A stretch of DNA of 64,000 bases from SXTU01 sp964496695 (GTDB lineage: Bacteria; Verrucomicrobiota; Verrucomicrobiia; Limisphaerales; SXTU01), in contig CAZCBE010000006.1 in the NCBI GenBank assembly GCA_964496695.1, positions 57,717 to 121,716 of the forward strand. The letters run 5' to 3'. How positions within the stretch are numbered: position 1 is the stretch's first letter; every line of letters begins with the position of its first letter. The notes beneath the pieces were generated by a model that was given only the letters and a program-made list of their open reading frames with translations, was not told the DNA's origin and searched no databases. A program made the position numbers and the translations under genes. Positions 35,877 to 44,322 of this stretch are shown piece after piece.

Positions 35877-36662
35877 GTGAAACTCTCCTTCTGCCTCATC
35901 ACGCTCAACGAGGAGGCCAATCTCCCGCGCTGCCTCGGCAGTTGTGCGGACCTGGCGGATGAGATTGTCGTGCTCGACTCCGGCAGCACCGATGGCACGC
36001 GGCGCATCGCGCGGGAATTCGGTGCGCGCTTCGAGCACCAGGACTGGCTCGGCTACGTGGGCCAGAAGAACAAGGTGCTATCCCTCGCCAAGCACGAGTG
36101 GGTGTTCAGCATTGATGCGGACGAGGAGCTTTCCCCGGAACTGCGCGAGGACGTTCGCCGGCTCAAGGCCACCGAACCGCCCGCCGGCCTCAGCGGCTGG
36201 ACCATGCCCCGCTGCGTGCCCTACGAGGGCCGCTGGATTCGCCACGGTGACTGGTATCCTGACCGGCTTGTCCGCCTCTTCCGTCGTGACCGCGCGCACT
36301 TCGCGGGCGGCAAGGTCCACGAACGCCTTGAACTCACCGGGCCGGTGCAGCGCCTCGGTAGCGATCTTTACCACCACTCCTTCAAGGACGCCGCCGACCA
36401 CTGGGCGCGCTGCCAGAAATACGCCCGCCTCTGGGCCGAGACGCAGCATGAGCTGGGGCGCACCGCTGGCCCGCTCGCGCCCTTCACCCACGCCGCCTTC
36501 CGCTGGTTTCGGGGCTACGTCCTCAAGCGCGGCTTCCTCGACGGACCGCAGGGCTGGCGCATCGCCGCCTTTTGCGCTCGCGAAGTCGCCTTAAAATACC
36601 GGCTGCTTCGCGCGATGAGCAACGGAACCAATCTTCCTCACAACAGCGGCACCGCCCGGTAG
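35877..36662 (+). CDS. Glycosyltransferase family 2, WaaE/KdtX-like
   Basis: 261 aa. GT-A fold: KLSFCLITLNEEANLPRCL at the N-terminus, VVLDSGSTDGT, DWLGYVGQKN, then VFSIDADEELSPEL with the DxD-type metal site, and the family's RLFRRDRAHFAGGKVHE. This is the pattern of lipopolysaccharide core beta-1,4-glucosyltransferases (WaaE). GTG 35877 is preferred over GTG 35835 because conserved sequence starts at residue 2. Its 3' end overlaps the opposite-strand gene by 25 nt. Confidence 0.88.
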   Translation: MKLSFCLITLNEEANLPRCLGSCADLADEIVVLDSGSTDGTRRIAREFGARFEHQDWLGYVGQKNKVLSLAKHEWVFSIDADEELSPELREDVRRLKATEPPAGLSGWTMPRCVPYEGRWIRHGDWYPDRLVRLFRRDRAHFAGGKVHERLELTGPVQRLGSDLYHHSFKDAADHWARCQKYARLWAETQHELGRTAGPLAPFTHAAFRWFRGYVLKRGFLDGPQGWRIAAFCAREVALKYRLLRAMSNGTNLPHNSGTAR

Positions 36663-38809
36663 AAGCGCTTGGTCAGCCCCGGGGAGTTCTGGTCTATCAC
36701 CAGAAACGGGCTGAACGGCAGCGTCAGGTTGGTGAGCACCAGCCAGTTCGTCGTGCCGACGCTTACCACGTCCGCGTAGTCCACACGGAACTGCTGCCCG
36801 ACCGTGCCGGTCAGGGTGGTGCCCGCGTAAAACTTCAGGCTGCCAAAGAACAGCGGTTGCAGGACCACGTCCTGGCTGGTGACAGAGCCGCCCGCCGAGC
36901 TGCTCACCACGACCCGGTAGGTGCCCGCGTCCGCCGACGTGAGCCCGGTCCGGCTCAGGGTTGGACTCGTTGCCCCGGAGATGTTGGTGCCATTGAACTG
37001 CCACTGATAGCTCAAGCCCGTGCCCATGGCCACAACGCTCAAAGTGATGCCCCCGCCCACCGTGAAAGTCTGGGCCAGCGGCTGCGACGTGATGAGCGGG
37101 CCGAGCAACGCCGCCGTGTGATACCAGCCGGCCGCGATGGCGGTCACGCCGTCCAGGCCGGCGGGAATCGTCGTCTGGCCATCGTCGTTCCATCCCCACG
37201 CCACCACGGAGCCGTCGCTCTTCAAGGCCACCGTGTGGAAATTCCCCGCGGCAATCGCCGTCACGCCGCCCAAGCCCGGCGGAATGGTGGCCTGGCCAAA
37301 GAGGTTGTTTCCCCATGCCACCACCGTGCCGTTGCTTTTCAGGGCCACGCTATGCGAAGAACCCGCCGCCACCGCCGTCACGCCGCTCAGGCCGCCCGGG
37401 ACGGTGGCTTGCAGGAAGAACCCATTGGCGCCCCAGGCCACCACGGTGCCATCGCTCTTCGCGGCCAGCGTGTGCCCGCCGCCCGCCGCAATCGCCGTCA
37501 CCCCGCTCAAGCCGACGGGTGGGGTTGATTCACCATTGGCGTTGTTGCCCCACGCGGTCACCGTGCCGTTGGTCTTCAGCACCACGGTGTGCCACTGGCC
37601 CGCCGCGATGACCGCCACTCCAGCCAAGCCGGCTGGAACAGTCGTTTGACCATGATCGTTGTTGCCCCAGGCCGCCACCGTGCCGTCGAGTTTCAACGCG
37701 ATGGTGTGATGCTGGCCCGCCGCAATGGCCTTCACTGCGCTCAGGCCGCCGGGCAGAGTCGTTTGACCAAGGGAGTTGTCGCCCCAAGCGATCAAGGTGC
37801 CGTCGCTCTTCAAGGCCACCGTATGCGACTCGCCCCCGGTCAGCGCCGTCACGAGGCCCAGGCCCGCCGGAACCGTCGTTTGCCCGGAACTGTTTCTGCC
37901 CCACGCCACCACCGTGCCCGCCGGGTTCGCCGGGCGGGGGACCGTGATGGCATTGGCGTCCAAGGTAACTGCGGCCATGCGCGCCAATGCCCGGCCTTCG
38001 AGCGCCGTGCCCGCGCCTATCGTGATGGATTGCGCCGCCAGGATGGTGCCCTTGAAAACCGAACCCGCTCCAATCGTCGCAGAACTGCCGACCTGCCAGA
38101 AGACGTTGTCCGCCTGCGCTCCGCCGGTCAGGACGATCTGGCGGCTGGCGGCCATGGTGAGGGTGGATCCCATCTGAAAGATCCAGACCGCGTTGGCGTC
38201 GCCAGCGAGCGTCAAGTTGCCCGACGTGATCGCCAGCGTGGAGATGGACTTGTAGAGGCCAGGCGCAAGGGTTTGCCCGCCGAGATCCCCGGCCACGACG
38301 ATCGCACCCGTGGTTCGGCCAGCCGCGTCGTTATACGCGGCGGTCACGTTGGTTTGCGCTTGGGCGGCGGCGGGATCGCCCAGATGCATCGTCCCCGTCA
38401 CCCCGGGTGATCCGGTCACGGCCGTGCCAGGGCTTACCCCGAGATCGCCTTGGATCATCGTGCCCCCGGTGCTCGTCACCGTGGTCCCGGCCAGCACCCC
38501 GTAGGTGGCGGCCGATCCCAGCGCGAGTGGTGCCTGCGCGGCCGCCGCTTTGAAGTGCATGCCGAGCAGGGCCACGGCGAGGAACAGTCGGGCGCATCTC
38601 GACAATACCCCCGACCTCGCCCCGCCGGGCAAGCGAGGACGCTTGCGGCACGGCCGGCCGGAGGCCGGCGCTACGTAGCGCCCGCGTCCCGCGGGCCGTG
38701 TCGCCGGCGTCCGCGCCGGCTCGGTTTCGGAGGCCGTGTCGGGATGCGCCCGGAACAGTCCAAGCCGTCCAATTCCGTTTGCCGCCCGCGCTGGTGAAAT
38801 AGTTTTCAT
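36638..38809 (-). CDS. DUF3494 and RCC1-repeat surface protein with a MITE in its signal peptide
   Basis: 723 aa from ATG 38809. Domain order: signal peptide, DUF3494 ice-binding-like/adhesin domain (LGSAATYGVLAGTTVTSTGG, DLGVSPGTAVTG), then seven RCC1-like repeats of about 49 aa (AWGxNxxGQTTVPxGL), then an Ig-like domain and a C-terminal tail. Residues about 20-76 translate an inserted 162-bp element plus its 9-bp duplication. Removing them restores GRLGLFLAVALLGMHFKAAA, a normal signal peptide. With the insert the frame is open, but the leader is split; the downstream LFLAVALLGMHF may still serve. Probably secreted or surface-bound. Confidence 0.8.
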   Translation of the reverse strand: MKTISPARAANGIGRLGLFRAHPDTASETEPARTPATRPAGRGRYVAPASGRPCRKRPRLPGGARSGVLSRCARLFLAVALLGMHFKAAAAQAPLALGSAATYGVLAGTTVTSTGGTMIQGDLGVSPGTAVTGSPGVTGTMHLGDPAAAQAQTNVTAAYNDAAGRTTGAIVVAGDLGGQTLAPGLYKSISTLAITSGNLTLAGDANAVWIFQMGSTLTMAASRQIVLTGGAQADNVFWQVGSSATIGAGSVFKGTILAAQSITIGAGTALEGRALARMAAVTLDANAITVPRPANPAGTVVAWGRNSSGQTTVPAGLGLVTALTGGESHTVALKSDGTLIAWGDNSLGQTTLPGGLSAVKAIAAGQHHTIALKLDGTVAAWGNNDHGQTTVPAGLAGVAVIAAGQWHTVVLKTNGTVTAWGNNANGESTPPVGLSGVTAIAAGGGHTLAAKSDGTVVAWGANGFFLQATVPGGLSGVTAVAAGSSHSVALKSNGTVVAWGNNLFGQATIPPGLGGVTAIAAGNFHTVALKSDGSVVAWGWNDDGQTTIPAGLDGVTAIAAGWYHTAALLGPLITSQPLAQTFTVGGGITLSVVAMGTGLSYQWQFNGTNISGATSPTLSRTGLTSADAGTYRVVVSSSAGGSVTSQDVVLQPLFFGSLKFYAGTTLTGTVGQQFRVDYADVVSVGTTNWLVLTNLTLPFSPFLVIDQNSPGLTKRFYRAVPLL
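38590..38751. mobile_element. 162-bp MITE, 9-bp target duplication, inside a CDS
   Basis: Starts GGGCGCATCTCGACA and ends GATGCGCCC, with inverted ends of about 24 bp. Flanks 38581-38589 and 38752-38760 are both GGAACAGTC. The interior carries GCAAGCGAGGACGCTTGC and CGGCCGGCCGGAGGCCGGCG, as in the RAYT REPs. It is about 94% identical to the copy at 42160 (9 differences). Confidence 0.92.
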
Positions 38810-39041
38810 GATGTCTGCTGGTTGCTTGACCGCGGCTGCTCTTCCTCGGGCGCATGCTTGAGGCATGGGGCCTTCCCACCAAGCGGTGATCTCAACAGGG
38901 TCCAATTCCGACTGATGGTTTTTCCTCCGCGGGCACCGCCGTGAGGCTGGCGGTGCGCAGAACCGATTTGATGACTGGCTGAACGTGGAGTCGTCTTGGC
39001 GATTGCGCAAGGGCTGGTTCTGGGAAGCCCGCGAATTGTGT

Positions 39042-39120
39042 GGCGCCGGCCTCAGGCCGGCCGTGCCGCAAGCGTCCTCGCTTGCCCCCGGCGGGGCGAG
39101 ACCGGGGCACGGATGCGCCC
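39042..39120. mobile_element. Truncated GGGCGCATC element
   Basis: Inverted fragment of the 162-bp element: REP palindrome, then GGCGGGGCGAG and a terminal GATGCGCCC at 39112-39120. The other end is missing and no target duplication is seen. Confidence 0.65.
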
Positions 39121-39147
39121 CATGCGACGGGTCGAACCTCGACACGC

Positions 39148-39192
39148 TTGACAGAGGTTTGGTGGTCTTGTATTTAACCAATCAGTTAAATA
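39148..39192 (+). promoter_or_regulatory. ArsR promoter and operator
   Basis: TTGACA (39148-39153), 17-nt spacer, TATTTA (39171-39176). TATTTAAC (39171-39178) and GTTAAATA (39185-39192) form a perfect palindrome over the -10, 20 nt before the ArsR start. This layout implies autorepression. Confidence 0.85.
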
Positions 39193-39211
39193 AACGACGG
39201 CCCGATTTGCC

Positions 39212-39658
39212 ATGCCCGCCGACCAGCTCAGCTCCACCTTCGCCGCCCTCGCCGATCCGACGCGGCGCGCGATTCTGGCGCGGCTGTCTTCGGGCGAGCA
39301 CTCTGTCACGGATTTGGCGCGGCCGTTTTCCATGAGCCTGCCGGCCATCTCGAAGCATCTCCGGGTGCTGGAGCGGGCGCGGCTCATCACGCGCACCCGC
39401 AACGCGCAGTGGCGTCCCTGCCGGCTCAAGGCCCAGCCGCTCAAGGACGCGGTGGACTGGCTCGAACATTACCGCCGTTTCTGGGAAGAGAGCTTTGACC
39501 GTCTTGAAGACTACCTGAAGGAACTGCAGGCGCAGGAAGCGGTCGGCGAAGTTTCCAGAACTCCATCCGCCCAACCAACACCAGCCGCCAGCCAGCCGCC
39601 GTCCGCAGGCGATGCGGCCGTCCCTGTCAAATCCCCCAACCTTCAAAAGAGGAAATAG
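39212..39658 (+). CDS. ArsR-family transcriptional regulator
   Basis: 148 aa. Winged helix-turn-helix at about 5-90 (FAALADPTRRAILARLSSGE, MSLPAISKHLRVLERARLI). No CxC metal site is present, as usual for the SRPBCC-linked ArsR subgroup. The last 45 residues are a proline/alanine-rich tail. Four bases separate it from the SRPBCC gene; it lies downstream of a palindromic operator it probably binds itself. Confidence 0.92.
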   Translation: MPADQLSSTFAALADPTRRAILARLSSGEHSVTDLARPFSMSLPAISKHLRVLERARLITRTRNAQWRPCRLKAQPLKDAVDWLEHYRRFWEESFDRLEDYLKELQAQEAVGEVSRTPSAQPTPAASQPPSAGDAAVPVKSPNLQKRK

Positions 39659-39661
39659 CCC

Positions 39662-40561
39662 ATGGCCAGCAAAGACCACATTGAGTATCCGTCCGACCGC
39701 GAGATCATCTTCACCCGTGCCTTTGATGCGCCTCGCGAGGTGGTGTGGGAGGTCTGGACCAATCCCCGGCATGTGGCCCTCTGGTGGGGACCGAAAGGCT
39801 TCACGAACACGATCCACGAAATGGACGTGCGCCCCGGCGGCCTCTGGCGGCTCACCATGCACGGCCCCGACGGCACCGATTACCCCAACCGCATCGAGTT
39901 CCTCGAAGTGGTGAAGCCCGAGCGGCTGGTCTTCCATCACGGCGACGACACCAACCCGCAGCAGTTCTACGTCACGGTCAACTTTGTGGCGGTAGCAGGC
40001 CGCACCAAGATCGTGCACCGGATGGCGTTCAAGACCGCCGAGCAATGCACGGCGATCAAGCAGTTCGCCGCCGATGGCCACCAGTCCACGATGGACCGCC
40101 TCGAAGCCTTCCTGGCCCAACAGATCGCTGCGGCGCACGAGATCACCAACACCCGCGTCTTCAAAGTGCCCCGTGAGCGCGTGTTCGACGCCTTCGCGGA
40201 CCCGGCCCAACTCGCGCAGTGGTGGGGGCCGAAGGGCTTTACCAACACGATTCATGCCTTCGACCTTCGCCCCGGTGGCCGCTGGCGCCTCGTCATGCAC
40301 GGGCCGAACGGCGCGAACTATGAGAACGAGTCGGAGTTCCTCGAGGTCGTGCGACCGGAACGCATCGTCCTGATGCACTTGGAACCGCACCACCAGTTTC
40401 AGATGGCCATGACGTTCGACGGGGCAGGGGACCAGACCACGCTCACCTGGCGCATGCGCTTCGACTGCGCCGAGGAAGTCACCAAGCTGAAGGCCTTCAT
40501 CTTGGAGGCCAATGAACAAAACTTTGACCGCCTGGCGGCGGTCCTCACCCAGAAAGTCTGA
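39662..40561 (+). CDS. Tandem SRPBCC (AHSA1-like) protein
   Basis: 299 aa made of two SRPBCC domains, about 12-150 and 158-298, that both carry WWGPKGFTNTIH and RPGG-WRL-MHGP motifs, so the protein is an internal duplication. Members bind hydrophobic ligands or act as co-chaperones; the ArsR-SRPBCC pairing is widespread but its signal is unknown. Start ATG 39662, 4 nt after the regulator. Confidence 0.9.
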   Translation: MASKDHIEYPSDREIIFTRAFDAPREVVWEVWTNPRHVALWWGPKGFTNTIHEMDVRPGGLWRLTMHGPDGTDYPNRIEFLEVVKPERLVFHHGDDTNPQQFYVTVNFVAVAGRTKIVHRMAFKTAEQCTAIKQFAADGHQSTMDRLEAFLAQQIAAAHEITNTRVFKVPRERVFDAFADPAQLAQWWGPKGFTNTIHAFDLRPGGRWRLVMHGPNGANYENESEFLEVVRPERIVLMHLEPHHQFQMAMTFDGAGDQTTLTWRMRFDCAEEVTKLKAFILEANEQNFDRLAAVLTQKV

Positions 40562-40620
40562 CACCGCAATGAAACGATCCGCCAAACGAACCAGCCAGCA
40601 GCGCACTGTCGCCCAAGCCG

Positions 40621-40668
40621 TCTCCCTCTCCCTTCATTGGATGAGGGGAGAGGGCCGGGGTGAGGGGT
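40621..40668. repeat. CTCTCCC dispersed hairpin
   Basis: One of at least nine copies of CCTCTCCC...GGGAGAGGGCCGGGGTGAGG. It lies between the two SRPBCC genes. Confidence 0.75.
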
Positions 40669-40718
40669 TGCTTGCTTCGGTTTGGCAACGCCCGTGTTCA
40701 CCCTGAATTGCCCCGCTT

Positions 40719-41705
40719 ATGACTCCCAACACTCCGTCCTCCGAATCAACCGCCGACCGCGAAATCGTCATCTCCCGTGTCTTCGATGCCCCGCGCGAAC
40801 TCGTCTGGGCTGCCATGACCGACCCGAAGCAGGTGGTGAAGTGGTGGGGCCCACGCGGCTTCTCCACGACTATCGAAGAAATGGATGTGCGCCCCGGCGG
40901 CACTTGGAAACACGTCATGCGTGGCCCGGATGGAGTCAACTATCCGAACCTCAGCGTCTTCCAGGAAGTCGTGAAGCCGGAGCGCATCGTGTATTCGCAC
41001 GGTGGCCACCGTGAAGGAGGCCCCGGCGTGAACTTCGTCGCGACCTGGTCCTTCGAGGAGGAGGCTGGCAAGACCCGGCTGACCCTGCGCCAGGTCTTCC
41101 CCTCAGTGGCGGAACGGGATTTCGTGGCCAAGGAATTCGGCGCGATCGAGGGCGGCAAGCAGACGCTCGAGCGCCTTTCCGAGCACCTCACCCAAGCCGG
41201 CGCGGGGTCAAAGGACTTCATCCTCACGCGGGTCTTCAACGCACCGCGTGTGCTGGTGTGGAAGGCGTGGACCGATCCGGAGCACTTGAAGAAGTGGTTT
41301 GGTCCGAAAGGCTTCACCATGCCCGGATGTTCGATGGATCTGCGGCCCGGGGGCGTGTTCCACTACGGCTTGCGATCACCCCAGGGCCACGAGATGTGGG
41401 GCAAGTGGACGTTCAAGGAGATCAATCCACCGGAGAAGCTCGTGCTGGTGAGTTCGTTCTCGGACGCACAAGGCGGCATCACGCGCCACCCAATGAGTGC
41501 CACCTGGCCGCTGGAGACGCTTTCCACAACCACCTTCACTGAGGAGGCGGGCAAGACGACGCTGACCCTCCGCTGGTCTGCCTACCACGCCACCGAAGCG
41601 GAGCAGACTACGTTCGATTCCGCCCATGCCGGCATGACGCAGGGCTGGGGCGGCACCATGGCTCAGCTCGAAGCCTATCTCGCCGAGGCGCAGAAGACCG
41701 CCTGA
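40719..41705 (+). CDS. Tandem SRPBCC (AHSA1-like) protein
   Basis: 328 aa, paralogue of the preceding gene with two SRPBCC domains (about 12-160 and 170-325). First: FDAPRELVWAAMTDPKQV, KWWGPRGFST. Second: FNAPRVLVWKAWTDPEHLKK, FGPKGFTMPG. The second domain is more diverged. Likely the third gene of the ArsR operon, separated by 157 nt that contain a hairpin. Ligand unknown. Confidence 0.9.
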   Translation: MTPNTPSSESTADREIVISRVFDAPRELVWAAMTDPKQVVKWWGPRGFSTTIEEMDVRPGGTWKHVMRGPDGVNYPNLSVFQEVVKPERIVYSHGGHREGGPGVNFVATWSFEEEAGKTRLTLRQVFPSVAERDFVAKEFGAIEGGKQTLERLSEHLTQAGAGSKDFILTRVFNAPRVLVWKAWTDPEHLKKWFGPKGFTMPGCSMDLRPGGVFHYGLRSPQGHEMWGKWTFKEINPPEKLVLVSSFSDAQGGITRHPMSATWPLETLSTTTFTEEAGKTTLTLRWSAYHATEAEQTTFDSAHAGMTQGWGGTMAQLEAYLAEAQKTA

Positions 41706-41721
41706 CATTGCCGCCCATCCC

Positions 41722-41819
41722 GGAGCGCGGCGTTTACGCCGCAGAAGGCTGCGACTGGCAAAGTGCGCTTGAGCCATCCCAGGCGTGCTCCCGTTTCTGC
41801 GGCCTGAAGGCCGCGCTCC
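41722..41819. repeat. GGAGCGCGGC palindromic element
   Basis: Both ends are hairpins, GGAGCGCGGCGTTTACGCCG and the complement type CGGCCTGAAGGCCGCGCTCC. 53577-53676 is the same element inverted (GCAGAAGGCTGCGAC core). No duplication of target is apparent. Confidence 0.75.
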
Positions 41820-41880
41820 TCCGCGTCGTCGTCCGCCAGCTTCGGAATTCGGGGTAAAGCGGACGAGGCCGTCCGCAGTC

Positions 41881-41930
41881 CGTAGCGCCGGCCTCCGGCC
41901 GGCCGTGCCGCAAGCGTCCTCGCTTGCCCC
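41881..41930 (-). repeat. Solo REP, RAYT-type
   Basis: CGTAGCGCCGGCCTCCGGCC through GCAAGCGTCCTCGCTTGCCC, the reverse of the RAYT-associated REP, without element ends. Confidence 0.75.
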
Positions 41931-41962
41931 CGTTTGGCGGACGTGCCTCGCGGCTGCTTCCT

Positions 41963-42412
41963 GGGCGCAGCTCAGTTTCTTGCCAGGCGTCTCCGGCCGA
42001 GCCGAGAAACCCGGAGGGTTTCAAGGTGAATAGCCGTGGGTGAAACCCACGGGGGGTGGTTTTCCGGCTCGACCCTGAAAGGGTCGAACGCGCACGCATC
42101 AGAGGCGTTGCGTTCAACCCCTCCCGGGGTTGTGGCCCATGACGTGCTCACCGTGGGTTGGGCGCATCTCGACACTGCCCCCGCCCTTGCCACGCCGGGC
42201 AAGCGAGGACGCTTGCGGCACGGCCGGCCGGAGGCCGGCGCTACGTAGCGCCCGCGTCCCGCGGGCCGTGTCGCCGGCGTCCGCGCCGGCTCGGTTTCGG
42301 GGGCAGTGTCAAGATGCGCCCCCGTGGGTTTCACCCACGGCTATTCACATGACACCCCTCCGGGGTGATTGAAGACTGTGCCAGCACGCCGGCAAGAAAT
42401 TGAGATGCGCCA
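41963..42412. mobile_element. 450-bp MITE with 9-bp target duplication
   Basis: Left end GGGCGCAGCTCAGTTTCTTG, right end GGCAAGAAATTGAGATGCGC; about 22-bp imperfect inverted ends. CTGCTTCCT occurs at 41954-41962 and again at 42413-42421. The interior is a series of palindromes (CCGTGGGTGAAACCCACGG, GACCCTGAAAGGGTC, ACCCCTCCCGGGGT). A 162-bp element is nested inside. Confidence 0.88.
42160..42321. mobile_element. 162-bp MITE nested in the 450-bp element
   Basis: The same 162-bp element as at 38590 (about 94% identical), flanked by CCGTGGGTT at 42151-42159 and 42322-42330. The target CCGTGGGTT is a palindrome arm of the host element, so this insertion is younger than the host's. Confidence 0.93.
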
Positions 42413-42475
42413 CTGCTTCCTCGCCCGCCGAACTTTTCCTTTCGCACGTCTCCCTCCGCCGACTAGCCTGCCACG

Positions 42476-43252
42476 GTGTTGCCTGACCGAAAATGGGAAA
42501 CCGAACCGCTCCTGCGCTTCATCGCGGGCGTGTGCTTCGTCATTTCCATCGGTTCGCTGGCCTCGGGTGCCTTTCTGTCAAAGACGGCGATGGCGACGAC
42601 CGAGGGCAAGTTCTTCATGCAGTTCACCAGCGCCGTGATCCTGCACGGCGGTGCGCTCCTGCTGGTGGCCCTGCTGCTCCGTGCCCACGCCACCGGTTGG
42701 TGTGAGGCCTTCGGCTGGCGGCGGGGGAGCTTCCCCCGTGCGGCCGGGGTCGGGGTGCTGGGCCTGGTGATCGCGCTGCCGCTCACCCTCGCGTTGCAAC
42801 ATCTGGCCCAGAGAGGTTTGAACGGCCTGCAGGAGCAGTTGGTCGCGCACGAGATCAAGTCCATTGATGTGAAGCCCGAGGCGCAGCAGCTCGTGCAGAC
42901 GATCCAGCAGACGCAGACCGCAGAGCAGCTCGTGTTTTATGTGCTCCTTGCTGTCGTGTTTGCGCCGCTGGTGGAGGAACTGATGTTCCGGGGCATTCTC
43001 TATCCGGCCATCAAGCAGCGTGGCTACCCCCGATTGGCGCTCTGGGGCACCTCGTTGGTCTTCGCGCTCCTGCACGCGAACCTGGCCACCTTCCTCCCGC
43101 TGGCGTTCCTGGCCATGCTGCTGGTGTTCCTCTACGAATACACCGGCAACCTCCTCGCTCCCATCCTGACTCACGGCCTGTTCAACGCGGCGAACTTCAT
43201 CGGCCTGTTCTATCAGCGCGAGGTGAACCAGTTTTTCAACGTGTCCCCGTGA
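42476..43252 (+). CDS. CPBP-family intramembrane protease (Abi/Rce1-like)
   Basis: 258 aa, about six or seven membrane helices. Active-site set of the family: EELMFRG (E167, E168, R172), His200 in VFALLHAN and His233 in LTHGLFNA. Such proteases act on prenylated or bacteriocin-type proteins. The start GTG at 42476 directly opens the conserved region. The stop overlaps the thiL start by 4 nt, so they are coupled. Confidence 0.9.
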   Translation: MLPDRKWETEPLLRFIAGVCFVISIGSLASGAFLSKTAMATTEGKFFMQFTSAVILHGGALLLVALLLRAHATGWCEAFGWRRGSFPRAAGVGVLGLVIALPLTLALQHLAQRGLNGLQEQLVAHEIKSIDVKPEAQQLVQTIQQTQTAEQLVFYVLLAVVFAPLVEELMFRGILYPAIKQRGYPRLALWGTSLVFALLHANLATFLPLAFLAMLLVFLYEYTGNLLAPILTHGLFNAANFIGLFYQREVNQFFNVSP

Positions 43253-44184
43253 AGGAATTCGACCTCATCGCCCGGCTCAAGGCCACGCTGCCCACGCACG
43301 ACTCCGTGCTCGCGGGGGCGGGTGACGATTGCGCCGTGCTCGATCTGGGACTGCCTCACCATCTGGTGCTTTTCAAGACGGATGCGGTGGTCGAGGGCAT
43401 CCACTTCACCGCCGATGCGCCGCCGCAGAAGATCGGTCACAAAGCCCTCGCCCGCTGCCTCAGCGACATCGCCGCGATGGCCGGCACACCGACCCATGCT
43501 GTCGTCACGCTGGCCCTGCCGACGCAATTCGATCCAGCCCGCATCGAGGCCATCTACGCGGGCATGAACGCCCTCGCCCGCCAGCACGGCGTCGCCATCG
43601 TCGGCGGCGAGACAACGACCAACCCCGAGAGATTGCTGCTCTCGATCGCACTGCTCGGCACCGTGCCACGCAGCCGGCAGGTGCTCCGCTCCGGTGCGAA
43701 GGCGGGGGATGGGATCTTTGTCACCGGAACGCTTGGTGGCTCACTGAACGGACGGCATCTCGAATTTGAACCGCGCCTGGCCGAGGCGCGCTGGCTGGCC
43801 GAGCGCTTCACGGTGCATGCGATGATTGATCTGAGCGACGGCCTGGCGGGCGACCTGCGCCACATCCTTGACGCCAGCGGCGTGGGGGCAGATTTGCACG
43901 CGCGCGCCATTCCCATCAGTCGCGCGGCAAAACTTCAGGCGCGCGAAGAGTCCTCCGCCAAGCCGCCCCTGCTCGCCGCGCTGACCGACGGCGAGGATTT
44001 TGAACTGCTCTTCACCGTGGCCAGCCGGACCGCCGTGCCGTTGCTCGACGCTTGGAAGGCGCAGTTCCCCGACGTGAAGCTCTCGTGCGTCGGCAAGATA
44101 ACCGCCGCCCCCGGCCTGCGTCTCCGCGACGAACGCGGCCTCCGCGAGTTCAACCTGCGCGGCTACGAGCATTTTGCGAGCTGA
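43249..44184 (+). CDS. thiL: Thiamine-monophosphate kinase
   Basis: 311 aa, normal. It phosphorylates thiamine-phosphate to thiamine pyrophosphate. PurM-like fold: AGAGDDCAVLD, FKTDAVVEGIHF, ALARCLSDIAAMAGTPTHAV, VGGETTTNPERL, DLSDGLAGDLRHI, DGEDFELLFTV. Start GTG 43249 overlaps the upstream stop (GTGA). No other thiamine gene is near. Confidence 0.95.
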   Translation: MKEFDLIARLKATLPTHDSVLAGAGDDCAVLDLGLPHHLVLFKTDAVVEGIHFTADAPPQKIGHKALARCLSDIAAMAGTPTHAVVTLALPTQFDPARIEAIYAGMNALARQHGVAIVGGETTTNPERLLLSIALLGTVPRSRQVLRSGAKAGDGIFVTGTLGGSLNGRHLEFEPRLAEARWLAERFTVHAMIDLSDGLAGDLRHILDASGVGADLHARAIPISRAAKLQAREESSAKPPLLAALTDGEDFELLFTVASRTAVPLLDAWKAQFPDVKLSCVGKITAAPGLRLRDERGLREFNLRGYEHFAS

Positions 44185-44242
44185 GCGAGTGATGCGTGCG
44201 AACGGAAAACCGGAGAGTGGGCGGCTTTGGAAGGCATCGCCT

Positions 44243-44320
44243 CGTGGTGCGTGGTGCGTGGTGCGTGAGTGCGTCCGCCCGCGCCCGGTGTCCTTCACGC
44301 ACCACGCACCACGCACCACG
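44243..44320. repeat. GTGGTGCGTGGTGCGTG inverted pair before tsaE
   Basis: Arms 44243-44268 and 44295-44320 are perfect 26-bp complements. The right arm ends two bases before the tsaE ATG, where a Shine-Dalgarno would normally be. Confidence 0.85.
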
Positions 44321-44322
44321 CC

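Noticed and set aside
38810..39181. N-terminal extension of the DUF3494/RCC1 protein to 39181
   Set aside because: Translates a truncated REP element and has no leader; ATG 38809 opens the restored signal peptide.
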